A stretch of DNA of 64,000 nt from Bacillus tequilensis KCTC 13622. GTDB lineage: Bacteria > Bacillota > Bacilli > Bacillales > Bacillaceae. A model generated the notes under the pieces. That model was not told the origin of the DNA and searched no databases. It was given only the letters and a program-made list of their open reading frames with translations. Where the stretch lies: assembly GCF_000507145.1 (NCBI RefSeq), contig NZ_AYTO01000041.1, positions 186,001 to 250,000 of the forward strand, read 5' to 3'. Made by a program: the position numbers and the translations under genes. Below are positions 27,020 through 39,425 of this stretch, in pieces; position 1 is the stretch's first letter, and the number at the start of each line of letters is the position of its first letter.

Positions 27020-27916
27020 CTAATACCTCGGCTTTCTGTCTTTAATCTCCGTCATAAATTCAACATAATGGTCATAGCGGTACTGCTTTAATTCCCCGTC
27101 TTCAACAGCTTGTTTCACCGCACATTTCGGCTCTTTTAAATGCAGACAGCCTCTAAATTTGCACGAAGAACTTTTTTCTCTGATATCAGGGAAGGTATAT
27201 CCCAGCTCTTCTTCCTCAATGTCTGTAAATTCTAGCGAGCTGAATCCCGGCGTATCTGCAACCAAGCCTCCGGACGTGTGAATCAGTTCCACGTGGCGGG
27301 TTGTGTGTTTCCCGCGGCCCAAATGCTCCGAAATTTCGTTTGTTCTTAAACCGAGCTCAGGACTGATCGCGTTGAGAAGCGAGGATTTTCCAACCCCCGA
27401 TTGTCCGGCAAATACGGTAGTTTTGTCTTGGAAATGGGGGATGATGTCCGCTAAACTGTCTTGGTCCTTAGAAGAAGTGAGATACACGTCATAACCTATA
27501 TTCCGATAGTCTTCTGCATAGGCTTGAATGGCATCTTGTGTATCTTGATCTTCAATCAAATCCATTTTTGTAATGCATATGATCGGCTGAATATCATTGG
27601 CCTCAACGAGAACGAGAAAGCGGTCGAGCAATGCCGTGCTGAAAGAAGGCTGAACCGCAGAGAAAACAAGGACCGCTTGATCTACGTTGCAAATTGGCGG
27701 CCTGATAAGCTCATTGGTTCGCGCTTTAATTTCTAACAGATATCCTTCTTTGTCATTTTCAGCCTGATACACAACATAATCACCGACAAGAGGGGTAATT
27801 TTGTTCTTTCTGAAAATGCCTCTTCCTCTGCATTGTATAACTTGATCTGAATCTCCAGATTCATCCAGTACATAGTAAAAGCCGCTTAGCGCCTTAATAA
27901 TTTTGCCCTCAGGCAT
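27020..27916 (-). CDS. rsgA: Ribosome small-subunit GTPase RsgA (CpgA/YloQ)
   Basis: 298 residues: N-terminal OB fold, a circularly permuted GTPase (TKMD before the P-loop GQSGVGKSS, then DTPG), and a C-terminal zinc-binding segment C-x4-C-x-H-x5-C ([15 protein letters not shown]). RsgA checks 30S maturation and is activated by the ribosome. PrkC, encoded 14 nt upstream, is known to phosphorylate it in B. subtilis, which fits the linkage. ATG at 27916. Confidence 0.97.
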   Translation of the reverse strand: MPEGKIIKALSGFYYVLDESGDSDQVIQCRGRGIFRKNKITPLVGDYVVYQAENDKEGYLLEIKARTNELIRPPICNVDQAVLVFSAVQPSFSTALLDRFLVLVEANDIQPIICITKMDLIEDQDTQDAIQAYAEDYRNIGYDVYLTSSKDQDSLADIIPHFQDKTTVFAGQSGVGKSSLLNAISPELGLRTNEISEHLGRGKHTTRHVELIHTSGGLVADTPGFSSLEFTDIEEEELGYTFPDIREKSSSCKFRGCLHLKEPKCAVKQAVEDGELKQYRYDHYVEFMTEIKDRKPRY

Positions 27917-27930
27917 ATTTTCCCTCCTTG

Positions 27931-29880
27931 TTATTTATCTTTCGGATACTCAATGGTTTTGTAGCTGACGACCTTATTGTTTACCATTACTTGATAGTAC
28001 CCTTTTTGGCCGGATTCAATCTTTAGTTCGATCGTCCGTTCAGTCGGTTCTTTTATCTTAAATTCTTCGTAAGTGTCAGAAATGCTGTGATCCGCATCGT
28101 CAACCGCGATTTGCACTTCAAGCTCATCCCCTTCATTTTCTGGTTCGTAGGGGATTTCAACCTTCTCTTTCACTGTTTTCGCAGGCTTTTTCTCAGGTCC
28201 GAGAGAGAATGTCACTTCTACTTCGTTTCCCGGTTTTACTGCCGTGCCTGCTGCCGGCTTTTGTTTGACAACCTGTCCTTCTGGAACGTCATCTGAGTAC
28301 GCCTCTTTTTCTATCAGCTTCAGTCCGTTGTCTTCCAGATATCCAGACGCTGCTTCTTTACTGTAGGTTTTTAAGTCTCTAAGCGTAATGTCTTCGGGCC
28401 CGATACTGACGGTGAGCTTGACTTGATCATCACTGGGCACAAGTTCAGTCCCTGCCGACGGATTCTGGTCAATGACAGTGCCCGCACTTTTCTGGTCATT
28501 TACTTCGTCCACCGTCACATGTTTAAACCCCTGATCCTTTAATGCTTTTTTTGCCCGATCGATCGTTTGGCCTGTCACATCATTGATCTCCGTTTTGGCT
28601 TTTCCGGTGCTCTTATAAAGCGTAACCGTTGCCCCTTCTTTGACAGTGGATTCCGCTTTAGGATCCGATTTTACGATCAAGCCCTCGGCAATTTTCTCAT
28701 CCGAGATTTCCAACACCTCGGAATCAACCTGCAAACCGTCTTTTTCCAAGAGGTCTGCCGCCTTTTCGTATTCCATTCCGGAAACATCAGGTATTTTGAC
28801 ATCTTTAGGCATAAAAAGCGACGGAAAAACAGTGACAGCAAGAATTCCAGCCGTGATGAAAATGATGCATATCGTGAGCAAAACCCACGGCCACTTTTTT
28901 CTTTTGCCGTTTTTCTTTGTTTGATTCTCTTGGCCGGAAGTCTTTTCAGCTTCTTTTCCGCCAGCAGCAGCTTTTGCGAGCTCCTCATCTTTGATGATAG
29001 GAATGGCTTTTGTCATTTCTTCATCTTCTTGAATGGTAAATCTCTTTTCATTGAGTCTGTCTGCGTCAAAAGCTGTTTGTATGTCTGCTTCCATGTCTTC
29101 AGCCGTTTCGTAGCGATGAAAAGGATCCTTTGCAGTTGCCTTTAGGATAATGTTTTCAACACTTTGGGGCACTGAGGGGTTCCACCTTTTCGCAGAAGGG
29201 GTTTCCGCCTGAAGATGCTTTAAGGCGATGCTGACTGCCGATTCTCCATCAAACGGGATGCGGCCGGTTAAGAGCTCAAACAAAACGATTCCAAGCGCAT
29301 ATATATCCGATTTTTTTGTCGCCAAACCGCCCCGCGCCTGTTCAGGTGATAAATAATGGACTGAGCCAAGCACAGAATTGGTGTGTGTGATTGTCGTCGA
29401 ACTGAGTGCCGTCGCAATTCCGAAATCCGTCACTTTGATATTTCCCATGTGGTCAATCAAAATGTTATGCGGCTTAATGTCTCTGTGAACAATCTGATTT
29501 TGATGGGCATGAGCGATAGCTGAGACAATTTGTTCCATAATGTTCAGCGCTTCTTTGGGGTGAAGCGGCCCGTTTGCTGTTATGTATTCTTTGAGCGTCA
29601 TGCCCTCGACGTATTCCATGACAATATAATAAATATCGTCTTCCTCGCCCACATCGTAAATACTGACAATATTCGGGTGATCGAGGCTTGATGCGGATTG
29701 GGCTTCTCTGCGGAATCGCCTGATAAACTCATTGTCATTCACATAGTCAAACCGGAGGATTTTGATTGCGACTTCACGGTCTAGAATGATATCCTCAGCT
29801 AAATACACGTTGGCCATTCCCCCGCCGCCTATGACGCGGAGAATTTGGTAACGCCCGCTGATCCGCTTGCCGATTAACAC
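27931..29880 (-). CDS. prkC: Membrane Ser/Thr protein kinase PrkC with PASTA repeats
   Basis: 649 residues. A cytoplasmic Hanks-type kinase has the glycine loop GGGGMANVY (18-26), Lys40, catalytic [13 protein letters not shown] and a Thr-rich activation loop ([10 protein letters not shown]). A Lys-rich stretch precedes one membrane segment near 335-358. Outside the cell are three PASTA repeats (about 360-565) and a C-terminal beta domain. It senses muropeptides and controls germination, cell wall and translation targets. It starts with GTG at 29880 and overlaps prpC, its phosphatase, by 7 nt. Confidence 0.98.
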   Translation of the reverse strand: MLIGKRISGRYQILRVIGGGGMANVYLAEDIILDREVAIKILRFDYVNDNEFIRRFRREAQSASSLDHPNIVSIYDVGEEDDIYYIVMEYVEGMTLKEYITANGPLHPKEALNIMEQIVSAIAHAHQNQIVHRDIKPHNILIDHMGNIKVTDFGIATALSSTTITHTNSVLGSVHYLSPEQARGGLATKKSDIYALGIVLFELLTGRIPFDGESAVSIALKHLQAETPSAKRWNPSVPQSVENIILKATAKDPFHRYETAEDMEADIQTAFDADRLNEKRFTIQEDEEMTKAIPIIKDEELAKAAAGGKEAEKTSGQENQTKKNGKRKKWPWVLLTICIIFITAGILAVTVFPSLFMPKDVKIPDVSGMEYEKAADLLEKDGLQVDSEVLEISDEKIAEGLIVKSDPKAESTVKEGATVTLYKSTGKAKTEINDVTGQTIDRAKKALKDQGFKHVTVDEVNDQKSAGTVIDQNPSAGTELVPSDDQVKLTVSIGPEDITLRDLKTYSKEAASGYLEDNGLKLIEKEAYSDDVPEGQVVKQKPAAGTAVKPGNEVEVTFSLGPEKKPAKTVKEKVEIPYEPENEGDELEVQIAVDDADHSISDTYEEFKIKEPTERTIELKIESGQKGYYQVMVNNKVVSYKTIEYPKDK

Positions 29881-30638
29881 TGATCTTCACCCTCTTCAAC
29901 ATGTAAAGCAAGCTCAAGCAAAACTGCTGTAATGTTGTCTTCTCCGCCATTCTGATTGGCTTTGTCCACAAGCAGGTTTACTTTTTCCTGAGGAGCTATA
30001 TCGCTTTGCAGGATGTCTTTTAACTCAGTGCCTTCCACTTTATTCGTCAGTCCGTCAGAACACAGAAGCAATTTGTCCCCGGGCTCGATATCAAATGAAC
30101 GTGTGTCAATACTGACTGACTGGTCTGTTCCAAGAGCCTTCGTCAACACATTTTTTCGCGGATGATGTTCGGCGTCTTCTCTGGAAATCTCTCCAGTGCG
30201 AACCAGTTCATTTACAAGCGAGTGATCTTCTGTCACCTGAATGAAATGATCGTCTTGAAGTAAATAACACCTGCTGTCACCTATATGGGCAACAGAAACC
30301 GTTTTCCCCGTAAAAAGGGCACATACAATCGTCGTCCCCATGCCTTGGCATTCTTCATGGGCTTGGGCGTGATCGTAAATTTTGCTGTTTACCGCAAGAA
30401 TCTGTTCAATAAGCCATTCTTCACATGCTGCGGGCGCATCTGGGATCGCCTCTGCTTCATTCCATTTTTCCCCCATGGCTTTCACAGCCATCTTGCTTGC
30501 AACATCTCCAGCAAGATGGCCGCCCATGCCATCAGCGACAACCGCTAATACAAATTCATCTTTCCCCTTAAATATCCCCGCATCATCTTCATTATGCTGG
30601 CGGATTTTTCCTGTATCTGTTTTTAAGGCTGTTAACAA
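29874..30638 (-). CDS. prpC: PP2C-type protein phosphatase PrpC
   Basis: 254 residues with the PP2C metal-binding motifs [27 protein letters not shown] and [10 protein letters not shown]. It removes phosphate from PrkC and PrkC substrates. The start is TTG at 30638, with AGGTGATGAGGG directly upstream; those same bases include the rlmN stop codon, so the genes are tightly coupled. It overlaps prkC by 7 nt. Confidence 0.98.
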   Translation of the reverse strand: MLTALKTDTGKIRQHNEDDAGIFKGKDEFVLAVVADGMGGHLAGDVASKMAVKAMGEKWNEAEAIPDAPAACEEWLIEQILAVNSKIYDHAQAHEECQGMGTTIVCALFTGKTVSVAHIGDSRCYLLQDDHFIQVTEDHSLVNELVRTGEISREDAEHHPRKNVLTKALGTDQSVSIDTRSFDIEPGDKLLLCSDGLTNKVEGTELKDILQSDIAPQEKVNLLVDKANQNGGEDNITAVLLELALHVEEGEDQC

Positions 30639-30644
30639 CCCTCA

Positions 30645-31736
30645 TCACCTCGTCTCGTCTTGACGCTCCTTCGCGCGAAGCTGACCGCAGGCTGCGTCAA
30701 TGTCATGTCCTTGCTCTCTTCGGATTGTGACATTTACTCCGCGGGATTTCAGCGTTTTTTCAAAAGCAAAAATCTGGTCACGCGGTGTGCGCACATAGTC
30801 CCGCTCTGGCACGTAGTTTACCGGAATCAAGTTCACGTGGCATTTGATTCCTTCCAGCAAGTCGGCAAGCTCTTCAGCGTGCTCAACCTGATCGTTCACA
30901 CCCCCGAACAGACCATATTCAAAGCTGATCCGCCGTCCCGTTTTATCAATATAATATTTAACAGCTTCCATTAAATCAGGCAGCTTGTACGCTCTGTTAA
31001 TCGGCATCAAACGGCTTCTGATTTCTGTATTCGGCGCGTGCAGAGAAATCGCAAAGTTAATCTGCATTTGCTGGTCTGCGAATTCGTAAATTTTCGGGAT
31101 GATTCCGCTTGTGGAAACGGTAATATGGCGTGCGCCGATATTCAGGCCCTTTTCATGGTTAATGATTTTCAAGAAAGCGAGCATTTCATTAAAGTTATCA
31201 AAAGGTTCACCGATCCCCATGATCACGACAGAGCTGACGCGTTCATCGGTTTCATCCAGAGCCTTTTGAACTTTGAGTACTTGAGCGACAATTTCACCCG
31301 CTTCAAGATTTCGTTTTAAACCTCCGAGCGTTGACGCGCAGAACGTACAGCCGATACGGCAGCCGACTTGTGTCGTTACACATACAGAATTGCCATACTC
31401 GTGTCTCATTAAAACGGTTTCGATTGTATAACCGTCATGCAATTCGAACAAAAACTTCATCGTACCGTCTTGAGAGGTTTGTTTAACAGCCGTTTTCAGC
31501 GTTGTCATCTCAAAATGAGCGCTTAATTTCTCACGCAGATCTTTTGACAGGTTTGTCATGTCTTCAAAAGAAGATACGCGTTTTTCATATAGCCATTCAA
31601 AGATCTGTGCCGCACGGAACGGTTTCTCTCCGTTGTCTGTCAGCCATTGTTTGATTTCATCTAATTCAAAAGAATAAATAGACGGGCGCTCTGTCCGCAA
31701 TTCTTTTCTCACTTTTGTTTTTTTAAGTTCTGCCAT
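30645..31736 (-). CDS. rlmN: 23S rRNA/tRNA adenine-C2 methyltransferase RlmN
   Basis: 363 residues, a radical-SAM enzyme with the cluster motif CRIGCTFC (C-x3-C-x2-C), the GxGEP segment [10 protein letters not shown], and the C-terminal catalytic Cys in AACGQLRA. It methylates A2503 of 23S rRNA and A37 of some tRNAs. It begins 4 nt upstream of the rsmB stop order (rsmB ends just before its start), so it is co-transcribed with rsmB and prpC. ATG at 31736. Confidence 0.97.
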   Translation of the reverse strand: MAELKKTKVRKELRTERPSIYSFELDEIKQWLTDNGEKPFRAAQIFEWLYEKRVSSFEDMTNLSKDLREKLSAHFEMTTLKTAVKQTSQDGTMKFLFELHDGYTIETVLMRHEYGNSVCVTTQVGCRIGCTFCASTLGGLKRNLEAGEIVAQVLKVQKALDETDERVSSVVIMGIGEPFDNFNEMLAFLKIINHEKGLNIGARHITVSTSGIIPKIYEFADQQMQINFAISLHAPNTEIRSRLMPINRAYKLPDLMEAVKYYIDKTGRRISFEYGLFGGVNDQVEHAEELADLLEGIKCHVNLIPVNYVPERDYVRTPRDQIFAFEKTLKSRGVNVTIRREQGHDIDAACGQLRAKERQDETR

Positions 31737-31739
31737 TGC

Positions 31740-33083
31740 TTATCCCTTCTTTCTCATGCTGCAAATAAAGAAACCATCTGTTCCGAAATAATGAGGAAGG
31801 ATTTGGACCCTTCCATCCCGAACAAAGGGTCTCGCCTTTTCGGGCAGCCGCTTTTCAAGAGACAAATCGGGTTCAAAATCAGGATGTTCCTGTATAAACG
31901 CATGTATTACTTCTTCATTTTCTGTCCGGTCCATTGTACACGTACTGTAGACAAGAGTGCCACCTTTTTTTACTAATGGTGCGATTTCCCTTAAGATTGA
32001 CAGCTGAATTTCAGCAAGCCGCGCACTGTCTTCAGGCTTTTTCGTGTATTTCATGTCAGGCTTTCTTCGAATGACACCAAAACCTGAACACGGGGCATCG
32101 ACCAATACCCGGTCAAATTGTCCATTTTCAAACGTTTCTCCTGCTTTTCGCGCATCCATTGTTTCCGCATGAATAATGGAAAGGCCAAGACGATCTGCCG
32201 CTTCTTTGATCAGCTTCACTTTATGTTTGTGAAGATCAAGCGACGTAACACTTCCCTTGTTCTCCATTAATTCTGCGATATGAGCCGACTTTCCGCCAGG
32301 TGCTGCACACGCGTCAAGCACCGCTTCACCAGGCTTAGGGTCAAGAGCACGGGCGACGAGCATGGAGCTCTCATCCTGAATGGACACTTCGCCGTTTTGG
32401 AAGAAATGAGTTCCGGCAATTGATCCCTTTAAAAGCTTCAAAGCGTCTTCAGCCAGATCGCCTTTTTCAATTTCGATACCCTCAGCAGCCATTTGATCAA
32501 GCAAATCCGATCTGTCTGTTTTCATTTGGTTGACGCGCAGTGTCTGCTTCGGCGGAATGAGGTGGATACGGCAAATCTTTTCAGCCGCATCAAATCCATA
32601 TGCGTCTGCCCACTCTTTCACGAGCCATTCTGGATGACTTGTTTCTGTCGCCAGCCGGCGAACAGGATCTTCGATGGCGTCAAAGGATGGAACACCTTCG
32701 CGCTGAATGGAACGCAGCACGCCGTTGACAAATGATGCAATGCCCTTATGTCCGCGGATTTTAGCAATCTCGACCGCTTCATGGATAACAGCCCTATCCG
32801 GAATCTTCTCCAGATACTCCATTTGATACAGGGACAGGCGAAGAAGCTGAATCACCCACGGCTTTACTTTTTGAGGCTTATTAATAAACGGTTTGAGCAT
32901 ATAATCAAGCGCGATCTTGTTTTGCAATGTACCGTAGACAAGTTCAGTCAAAAGGCCTCTGTCCTGATCGCTCAATTCATTTGATTTAATGACCGATTTC
33001 AGGAGCAGGTTGCTGTATGCTTGGTTTTGTTCCAGTTTGATCAGCGCCTCAAGGGCGATATCACGAACACTATTCTTTTTCAT
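31740..33083 (-). CDS. rsmB: 16S rRNA m5C967 methyltransferase RsmB
   Basis: 447 residues: an N-terminal NusB-like helical RNA-binding domain (1-130 or so), then a Rossmann methyltransferase with [15 protein letters not shown], the PCSG motif (DAPCSGFG) and the second catalytic Cys in YSTCTM. It makes m5C in 16S rRNA. It overlaps the fmt 3' end by 14 nt. Confidence 0.96.
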   Translation of the reverse strand: MKKNSVRDIALEALIKLEQNQAYSNLLLKSVIKSNELSDQDRGLLTELVYGTLQNKIALDYMLKPFINKPQKVKPWVIQLLRLSLYQMEYLEKIPDRAVIHEAVEIAKIRGHKGIASFVNGVLRSIQREGVPSFDAIEDPVRRLATETSHPEWLVKEWADAYGFDAAEKICRIHLIPPKQTLRVNQMKTDRSDLLDQMAAEGIEIEKGDLAEDALKLLKGSIAGTHFFQNGEVSIQDESSMLVARALDPKPGEAVLDACAAPGGKSAHIAELMENKGSVTSLDLHKHKVKLIKEAADRLGLSIIHAETMDARKAGETFENGQFDRVLVDAPCSGFGVIRRKPDMKYTKKPEDSARLAEIQLSILREIAPLVKKGGTLVYSTCTMDRTENEEVIHAFIQEHPDFEPDLSLEKRLPEKARPFVRDGRVQILPHYFGTDGFFICSMRKKG

Positions 33084-34023
33084 TGTTTGCTCCTAACATA
33101 TCGCCTGCTGCAACATGAGCGCCGCGAACAAAGTCCTCGCCCTTCATGCGTTTTTTACCTGCCGGCTGAAGTTCGGTTAATAGCAAAGCCGTCTCGTTAC
33201 CTGTCGCAACGATAATCCCTTCCTTTTCAACCGCAACGACTGTGCCGGGCTCAGCTTTGGCTGGTGCGGATGTTTTTTTCGACGCCCACACTTTCAAGTT
33301 TTGCCCATTAAGAGTCGTATAGGCAACAGGCCAAGGATTTAAGCCGCGGATCTGGTTGTAAAGCTCTTCTCCTGTTCTAGACCAGTCGATCAGCTCTTGC
33401 TCTCTTTTGATGTTAGGCGCATATGTCGCTTTCTCTTCATCCTGCTTTTCAGGTGATATGCTGCCGGCAATGACGTTAGGAACCGTTTCAGACAATAGCT
33501 TCGCGCCAGCTACGCTTAATTTATCGTGCAGAGTTCCGACATTGTCGGTTTCTTCAATGTCCACTTCCACTTTTGAGATCATATCGCCTGCATCCAATTT
33601 TTCCACCATATACATAATGGTAACGCCGGTTTTCTTTTTTCCCTGCAGGATGGAATAATGGATCGGAGCACCTCCGCGCAGTTCCGGCAAAAGAGACGCG
33701 TGAACGTTAATACAGCCGTATTTCGGGCTGTCGAGAAGCTCCTTAGGCAAAATTTGCCCAAATGCCGCCGTTACAATCAGGTCAGGCTTTAATGCGAGCA
33801 CTTTCTCAATTTCTTCTGCCAATCTGACTTTTTCCGGCTGAAGAACCGGGATGCCGTGACGCATTGCCTCTTCCTTTACCGGAGGAGGTGTCAGCACTTT
33901 TTTTCTGCCCTTCGGACGGTCCGGCTGTGTGACGACCCCCACTACTTCATATCCATCCTCTAAAAGGGTTCTTAAAACAGGAACTGAAAAATCCGGTGTT
34001 CCCATAAATACGATTCTCGTCAT
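33070..34023 (-). CDS. fmt: Methionyl-tRNA formyltransferase
   Basis: 317 residues with [24 protein letters not shown], the catalytic [17 protein letters not shown] and a C-terminal OB-like tRNA-binding domain. It formylates initiator Met-tRNA. The ATG at 34023 is used (a TTG directly before it is also in frame); AAGGATG lies upstream. It follows def by 4 nt, the usual deformylase-formyltransferase pair. Confidence 0.98.
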   Translation of the reverse strand: MTRIVFMGTPDFSVPVLRTLLEDGYEVVGVVTQPDRPKGRKKVLTPPPVKEEAMRHGIPVLQPEKVRLAEEIEKVLALKPDLIVTAAFGQILPKELLDSPKYGCINVHASLLPELRGGAPIHYSILQGKKKTGVTIMYMVEKLDAGDMISKVEVDIEETDNVGTLHDKLSVAGAKLLSETVPNVIAGSISPEKQDEEKATYAPNIKREQELIDWSRTGEELYNQIRGLNPWPVAYTTLNGQNLKVWASKKTSAPAKAEPGTVVAVEKEGIIVATGNETALLLTELQPAGKKRMKGEDFVRGAHVAAGDMLGANNEKE

Positions 34024-34027
34024 CAAA

Positions 34028-34510
34028 TCATCCTTCCATATCCGCTAGTTCATCTTCTGTATAGTATTTACTTATTTTAGATGTAAACAGGACACCGTCT
34101 AAATGGTCCATTTCGTGCTGCACGGCTCTCGCTAAAAAGCCTCGTGCTTCCAAAATGAACGGTTTTCCCTGACGGTTAAACGCACGCACTTTGACATAGT
34201 CGGCACGGGTGACATCACCATAGACGTCAGGAAAGCTCAAACATCCTTCTATTCCGGTCTGCTCACCGCTTTTTTCTAATATCTCGGGATTCACAAGATC
34301 TATTCTTCCGCTGTCATCCCCGATATCGACGACAGCCGCTCTTTTTAAAATGCCGATCTGCGGCGCTGCCAGTCCGACTCCATCCATTTCAAGCATGGTG
34401 TCGTACATATCATCAAGCAGTTTTTTTAGCTTTTTATCAAAAACAGTCACGGTTTCCGTCGGTGTTTCCAAAACCTCCGCAGGATGTGTGACGACCTTTT
34501 TTACCGCCAA
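34028..34510 (-). CDS. def: Peptide deformylase
   Basis: 160 residues with the three metal-site motifs [17 protein letters not shown] and HEMDHLDG. It removes the formyl group from new proteins. The start is TTG at 34510, with GGAGGG upstream at a normal distance; the longer frame from an ATG five codons up would remove that spacing. It lies 26 nt after priA and 4 nt before fmt. Confidence 0.97.
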   Translation of the reverse strand: MAVKKVVTHPAEVLETPTETVTVFDKKLKKLLDDMYDTMLEMDGVGLAAPQIGILKRAAVVDIGDDSGRIDLVNPEILEKSGEQTGIEGCLSFPDVYGDVTRADYVKVRAFNRQGKPFILEARGFLARAVQHEMDHLDGVLFTSKISKYYTEDELADMEG

Positions 34511-34536
34511 TTTGTTACCCTCCAAGACGTGAGATC

Positions 34537-36954
34537 TTACATCATCATATAAGGATTCATATCAATTGAAATCATTACATGCTTTTGTTCAATTTCGCGT
34601 TTATAATGTTCCAGTATCTTCTTCAATAAAGCTGATAACTGGGTCTCCTGTTTGTATTTTATCACGCATTGATAGCGATATCTATCTTTGATCCTGGCTA
34701 TCGGCGACGCGCTCGGCCCGAGAATTTTCGTGTCAGCTCCGCAGTTTCCTTTCAAGAAGTGAGCGATTTTTTCAGCCGTAACAGCTGCTTTCGCCACTTC
34801 CTCATGGGAAACAGTCACAAGAGCCAAATAATAATAGGGCGGATAGGATTGCCCTCTCCTGTGCGCCATTTCATGCTGATAGAACGTCTCATAATCGTGT
34901 GTCTTCGTCAGCTGGATGCTGTAATGAGACGGCGTATACGTTTGGATGATGACATGGCCCGGCTTTTCATGCCTGCCTGCCCGGCCGCTGACTTGCGTTA
35001 ACAGCTGAAATGTTTTTTCGGCCGATCTAAAATCGGGAATATGAAGTGTTGTATCGGCACTTAGTACTCCGACAAGTGTGACATTTGGAAAGTCAAGCCC
35101 TTTGGCAATCATTTGCGTTCCGAGAAGAATATCCGCTTTTCCTTCTCCGAAAGCTGACAATAATTTTTCATGGGCGCCTTTCCTTGAAGTCGTGTCAACA
35201 TCCATCCGAATCACTCTCGCATTTGGCAGCACTTTTGTCAGCTCTTCCTCCACTCTTTGTGTTCCCGTTCCGAAAAAGCGGATATACTCGCTTGCGCATT
35301 CGGGACACGTATGCGGAACAGGTTCTTCATGTCCGCAATAATGGCATTTCAGCCTTTGGCCGTAACGATGGTACGTCATGGAAATGTCGCAGTGCGGACA
35401 TTGCGGGACATATCCGCAATCCCTGCACATCACAAAGGAGGAATAGCCTCTTTTATTTAAAAACAGAACTGCCTGCTCGCCCTTTGCAATCGTTTCTTCA
35501 AGCTTTTCCATCAATTCAACTGAAAACATGGAGCGGTTGCCGCTTCTAAGCTCCTCTCTCATATCGACAAGCGAAACCTCAGGCATCACCCGGTGGTTCA
35601 CGCGATGCTTCAGCGAAAGGAGCTCGTAAACGCCCTTTTGCGCCCGTGCATATGACTCTAATGTCGGTGTAGCACTGCCCAATACAACAGGGCAGCTGTG
35701 ATGCTCAGCCCGCTTGATCGCCACCTCTTTCGCATGGTAGCGCGGCATTTCTTCTTGTTTATAAGAGGACTCATGTTCTTCATCGATGATAATCATTCCG
35801 AGATTTTCAAACGGAGCAAAAATAGCGGATCGGGCGCCAACGACAAGGCGCACTTCCTTCCGGTGGATTTTACGCCACTCGTCATATTTTTCTCCTGTGG
35901 ATAAACCGCTGTGCATGACTGCCACCTGAGAGCCGAAACGGCCCTTGAAGCGATTGACCATCTGCGGTGTCAGCGATATTTCCGGCACGAGGACGATAGC
36001 TTCCTTACCTTTTGCCAGTACTTTTTCAATCGATTGCAGATAAATTTCTGTTTTTCCGCTTCCTGTTACGCCGTGAAGAAGGAACACTTTATGTTCATCA
36101 TTGTCCAATGTCTTGCGGATTAGCTCAAAGGCAGCGCTCTGTTCGTCTGTCAGCGGGAGCGGCTCGGTTTTTTTGAACATTTTGTCCTGATAGGGATCTC
36201 TGTAAACCTCTTCATAGCTTTCCTTCAACAGCCCCTTTTGAATAAGGGTTTTAATGGTCGCAGAGCTCGCGTCCGTTTTTTTGCACAAATCCGCCGCAGG
36301 GATGTTCGCACCTTCCGGCTCAGCGATGAAAAAGCGGAGAATCGCCTGCTGCTTCGCTGCTTGGCGGGATAATCCCTCAGCCTGCTTACTAAGCTCTTCT
36401 TTACTCGCATTTGCCTGAATATACCTGACCATTTTTTTATTGGCTTTTTGCGCAACCTTGTACGTTACGTCAATGCTGCCTTTTTGAACATGCTTTTGAA
36501 TCAGTTTCAGCATTTCGTGATCCGGTATGTCTGAATAAAGCAGCGTTTTCGTTTCAGAAAACAGCCGTTCCACTTGCGGCGGAAGATCAGCGCTGTGTGC
36601 GATTTTTAATTCTTTTTCATATTTTGCCTTTAATGCGGCAGGCAGCATCGCTTGAAGCGCCGTTATTTTAAAAGACAGCGTTTTGTCGGACAGCCATGAT
36701 GACAGATGCATAAGCTCCTCTGTTAAAACAGGTGTAAGATCTAATAAATCCTCTACCTCCTTGACAGATTTCCCCGAGAGATCAGACGTTTCTTTCACAG
36801 CTGTTACGAAGCCTTGAATTTTACGGGGGCCAAACGGAACAATAACTCGCATGCCTGTTTTGATCATGCCTTTGAGATGGTCCGGGATTTTGTAATCAAA
36901 AGGCCTGTCTATATTTTTGGTGCTGACATCAACGATGACTTCGGCAAAATTCAT
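34537..36954 (-). CDS. priA: Primosomal replication-restart helicase PriA
   Basis: 805 residues: N-terminal 3'-end-binding and winged-helix domains (1-240 or so), helicase core with Walker A GVTGSGKTEIY, DEEHESS motif II, GSATPTLES motif III, two zinc-binding Cys clusters (CRDCGYVPQCPHC and CHYCGHEEPVPHTC), and VSGRAGRHEKPG motif VI. PriA reloads the replisome at collapsed forks. Its start overlaps the coaBC stop as ATGA (36954-36951). Confidence 0.98.
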   Translation of the reverse strand: MNFAEVIVDVSTKNIDRPFDYKIPDHLKGMIKTGMRVIVPFGPRKIQGFVTAVKETSDLSGKSVKEVEDLLDLTPVLTEELMHLSSWLSDKTLSFKITALQAMLPAALKAKYEKELKIAHSADLPPQVERLFSETKTLLYSDIPDHEMLKLIQKHVQKGSIDVTYKVAQKANKKMVRYIQANASKEELSKQAEGLSRQAAKQQAILRFFIAEPEGANIPAADLCKKTDASSATIKTLIQKGLLKESYEEVYRDPYQDKMFKKTEPLPLTDEQSAAFELIRKTLDNDEHKVFLLHGVTGSGKTEIYLQSIEKVLAKGKEAIVLVPEISLTPQMVNRFKGRFGSQVAVMHSGLSTGEKYDEWRKIHRKEVRLVVGARSAIFAPFENLGMIIIDEEHESSYKQEEMPRYHAKEVAIKRAEHHSCPVVLGSATPTLESYARAQKGVYELLSLKHRVNHRVMPEVSLVDMREELRSGNRSMFSVELMEKLEETIAKGEQAVLFLNKRGYSSFVMCRDCGYVPQCPHCDISMTYHRYGQRLKCHYCGHEEPVPHTCPECASEYIRFFGTGTQRVEEELTKVLPNARVIRMDVDTTSRKGAHEKLLSAFGEGKADILLGTQMIAKGLDFPNVTLVGVLSADTTLHIPDFRSAEKTFQLLTQVSGRAGRHEKPGHVIIQTYTPSHYSIQLTKTHDYETFYQHEMAHRRGQSYPPYYYLALVTVSHEEVAKAAVTAEKIAHFLKGNCGADTKILGPSASPIARIKDRYRYQCVIKYKQETQLSALLKKILEHYKREIEQKHVMISIDMNPYMMM

Positions 36955-38171
36955 GAGTGCTCTCCGGTTTGTGTTGAGCGGGCTGCGATTTCTTGAAGGA
37001 TTTCAAAAGAAACATCGAGCTTAGTCATGATCGGAAGCTCACGTTTATGCCCGTCTTTAAAAAAGATGGTTACGATATTCGTATCAGCACCAAATCCGGC
37101 CCCATTTGCTTTCACATCATTTGCCACAATCATATCAAGATTTTTGGCGGCGAGCTTTTTACGTGCATAGTGTTCAACGTCCTGTGTTTCAGCGGCAAAT
37201 CCGACTAAAATCTGCTCGTTCTTTTTCTCGCCCAATTCTTTCAAAATATCGATTGTTCTATTCAATTCAAGTGTCATATCGCCGTCTTGTTTTTTCATTT
37301 TATGATCAAATACTGTTTTCGGCGTAAAATCGGCCACCGCAGCTGTTTTGATGACAATATCACTCGTGTCATACACTGAGAGCACCGCTTCATGCATATC
37401 CGCAGCCGATTGAACCGGGATAAACTGAGCAAGGCCTTTCGGCTGATCCAGCGAAACAGGGCCAGAGATTAAGGTTACCTGTGCGCCGAGCTGGACAGCA
37501 GCCTCCGCTAATGCGTAACCCATTTTGCCAGTTGATTTATTGGTGAAAAATCGGACAGGATCAATCGCTTCCCGTGTCGGGCCAGCTGTAATGACCACGC
37601 GCTTCCCTTCTAAAGGAGCGAATTTTTCTTCAGCAAAATGCTCTTCGGCAAGCTTCACGATATTTTCAGGCTCTTCCAGTCTTCCTTTTCCCACGTAACC
37701 GCATGCTAAATAACCCTCGCTCGGCTCAATAAAACGATAACCATCCTGATAAAGAACAGAAATATTTCGTTTAACTGCCGGATGGTCATACATGTGAACG
37801 TTCATCGCCGGGGCGATCCATACGGGAGCCGTTGCTGCAAGCAATGTTGTCGTCAGCATATCATCAGCGATGCCGTTTGCCAGTTTGCCAATCACATTGG
37901 CCGTAGCCGGCGCCACGATAATCAAGTCGGCCCAGTCTGCGGCATCAATATGTGAAATAACGCTTGGGTTTTGTTCTTTAAATGTATCTGTATATACTTC
38001 ATGGCGGCTCAATGCCTGAAATGTCAGCGGTGAGACGAATCGGCAAGCTGATTCAGTCATAATCACTTTGACGTTGGCTCCTGCCTGAACCAGCTTGCTC
38101 GTTAGCGCGCAGGCTTTATAAACAGCGATGCCTCCGCTCACGCAAAGCAACACATTTCGATTGTTAAGCAA
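36951..38171 (-). CDS. coaBC: Phosphopantothenoylcysteine synthetase/decarboxylase CoaBC
   Basis: 406 residues in two parts: an N-terminal flavin-dependent decarboxylase CoaC (CVSGGIAVYKA, PATANVIGK, PAMNVHMYDHP) and a C-terminal synthetase CoaB (ITAGPTREAIDPVRF, NKSTGKMGYALAE, DHKMKKQDG). It performs two consecutive steps of coenzyme A synthesis. Start TTG at 38171 with GGGGGAGAA upstream. It follows rpoZ after a terminator and overlaps priA by 4 nt. Confidence 0.97.
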   Translation of the reverse strand: MLNNRNVLLCVSGGIAVYKACALTSKLVQAGANVKVIMTESACRFVSPLTFQALSRHEVYTDTFKEQNPSVISHIDAADWADLIIVAPATANVIGKLANGIADDMLTTTLLAATAPVWIAPAMNVHMYDHPAVKRNISVLYQDGYRFIEPSEGYLACGYVGKGRLEEPENIVKLAEEHFAEEKFAPLEGKRVVITAGPTREAIDPVRFFTNKSTGKMGYALAEAAVQLGAQVTLISGPVSLDQPKGLAQFIPVQSAADMHEAVLSVYDTSDIVIKTAAVADFTPKTVFDHKMKKQDGDMTLELNRTIDILKELGEKKNEQILVGFAAETQDVEHYARKKLAAKNLDMIVANDVKANGAGFGADTNIVTIFFKDGHKRELPIMTKLDVSFEILQEIAARSTQTGEHS

Positions 38172-38207
38172 TGACTTCTCCCCCTTTTCACTTTAAAAAC
38201 CGCACGG

Positions 38208-38241
38208 AAAAAAATAACAACCTACATGATATAGGTTGCTA
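38208..38241 (-). terminator. Terminator after rpoZ
   Basis: Minus strand: GCAACCTA / TAGGTTGT stem with loop TATCATG, then TATTTTTTT. It lies between rpoZ and coaBC and would partly separate yloC-remA-gmk-rpoZ from the coaBC-priA run. Confidence 0.8.
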
Positions 38242-38250
38242 CTTGTGCTA

Positions 38251-38454
38251 CTATTCGCGGTCTTCCTTTTCAAACGAAAGCAGGCCTGCATCAATTTCTT
38301 CTAAAGCTTTGCCTACATATTTGTGTGAAATCGTATGTTCAATCATTTGGTCTTTTTTGATTTGCATTTCACGTGCACGTCTCGCAGAAACAGTCACGAG
38401 CGTGTATTTGGAATCTAATTTATTCATTAAAGAGTCAATTGACGGATCTAACAT
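38251..38454 (-). CDS. rpoZ: RNA polymerase omega subunit
   Basis: 67 residues with [15 protein letters not shown] and [13 protein letters not shown], typical of omega, which helps beta' folding and RNA polymerase assembly. It lies 3 nt after gmk; the gmk-rpoZ pair is widely conserved. ATG at 38454. Confidence 0.96.
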   Translation of the reverse strand: MLDPSIDSLMNKLDSKYTLVTVSARRAREMQIKKDQMIEHTISHKYVGKALEEIDAGLLSFEKEDRE

Positions 38455-38457
38455 TTG

Positions 38458-39349
<892 letters not shown>

Positions 39350-39382
39350 CTTCTACGTTCCCCCTGTAAAATAGACGTCTCT

Positions 39383-39410
39383 AGTTTAGCCTAGCAAGAG
39401 CGTCTGTAAA
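39383..39410 (-). promoter_or_regulatory. Candidate promoter for remA
   Basis: Minus strand TTTACA (39410-39405), 16-nt spacer, TAAACT (39388-39383). Plausible but not strong; remA can also be read from the yloC promoter. Confidence 0.4.
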
Positions 39411-39425
39411 CAACACGCACAGTCA

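Noticed and set aside
28567-29145. 192-codon open frame on the plus strand opposite prkC
   Set aside because: It is antisense to a well-supported kinase gene, has no ribosome binding site and no recognisable domain; the opening follows from the codon bias of prkC.
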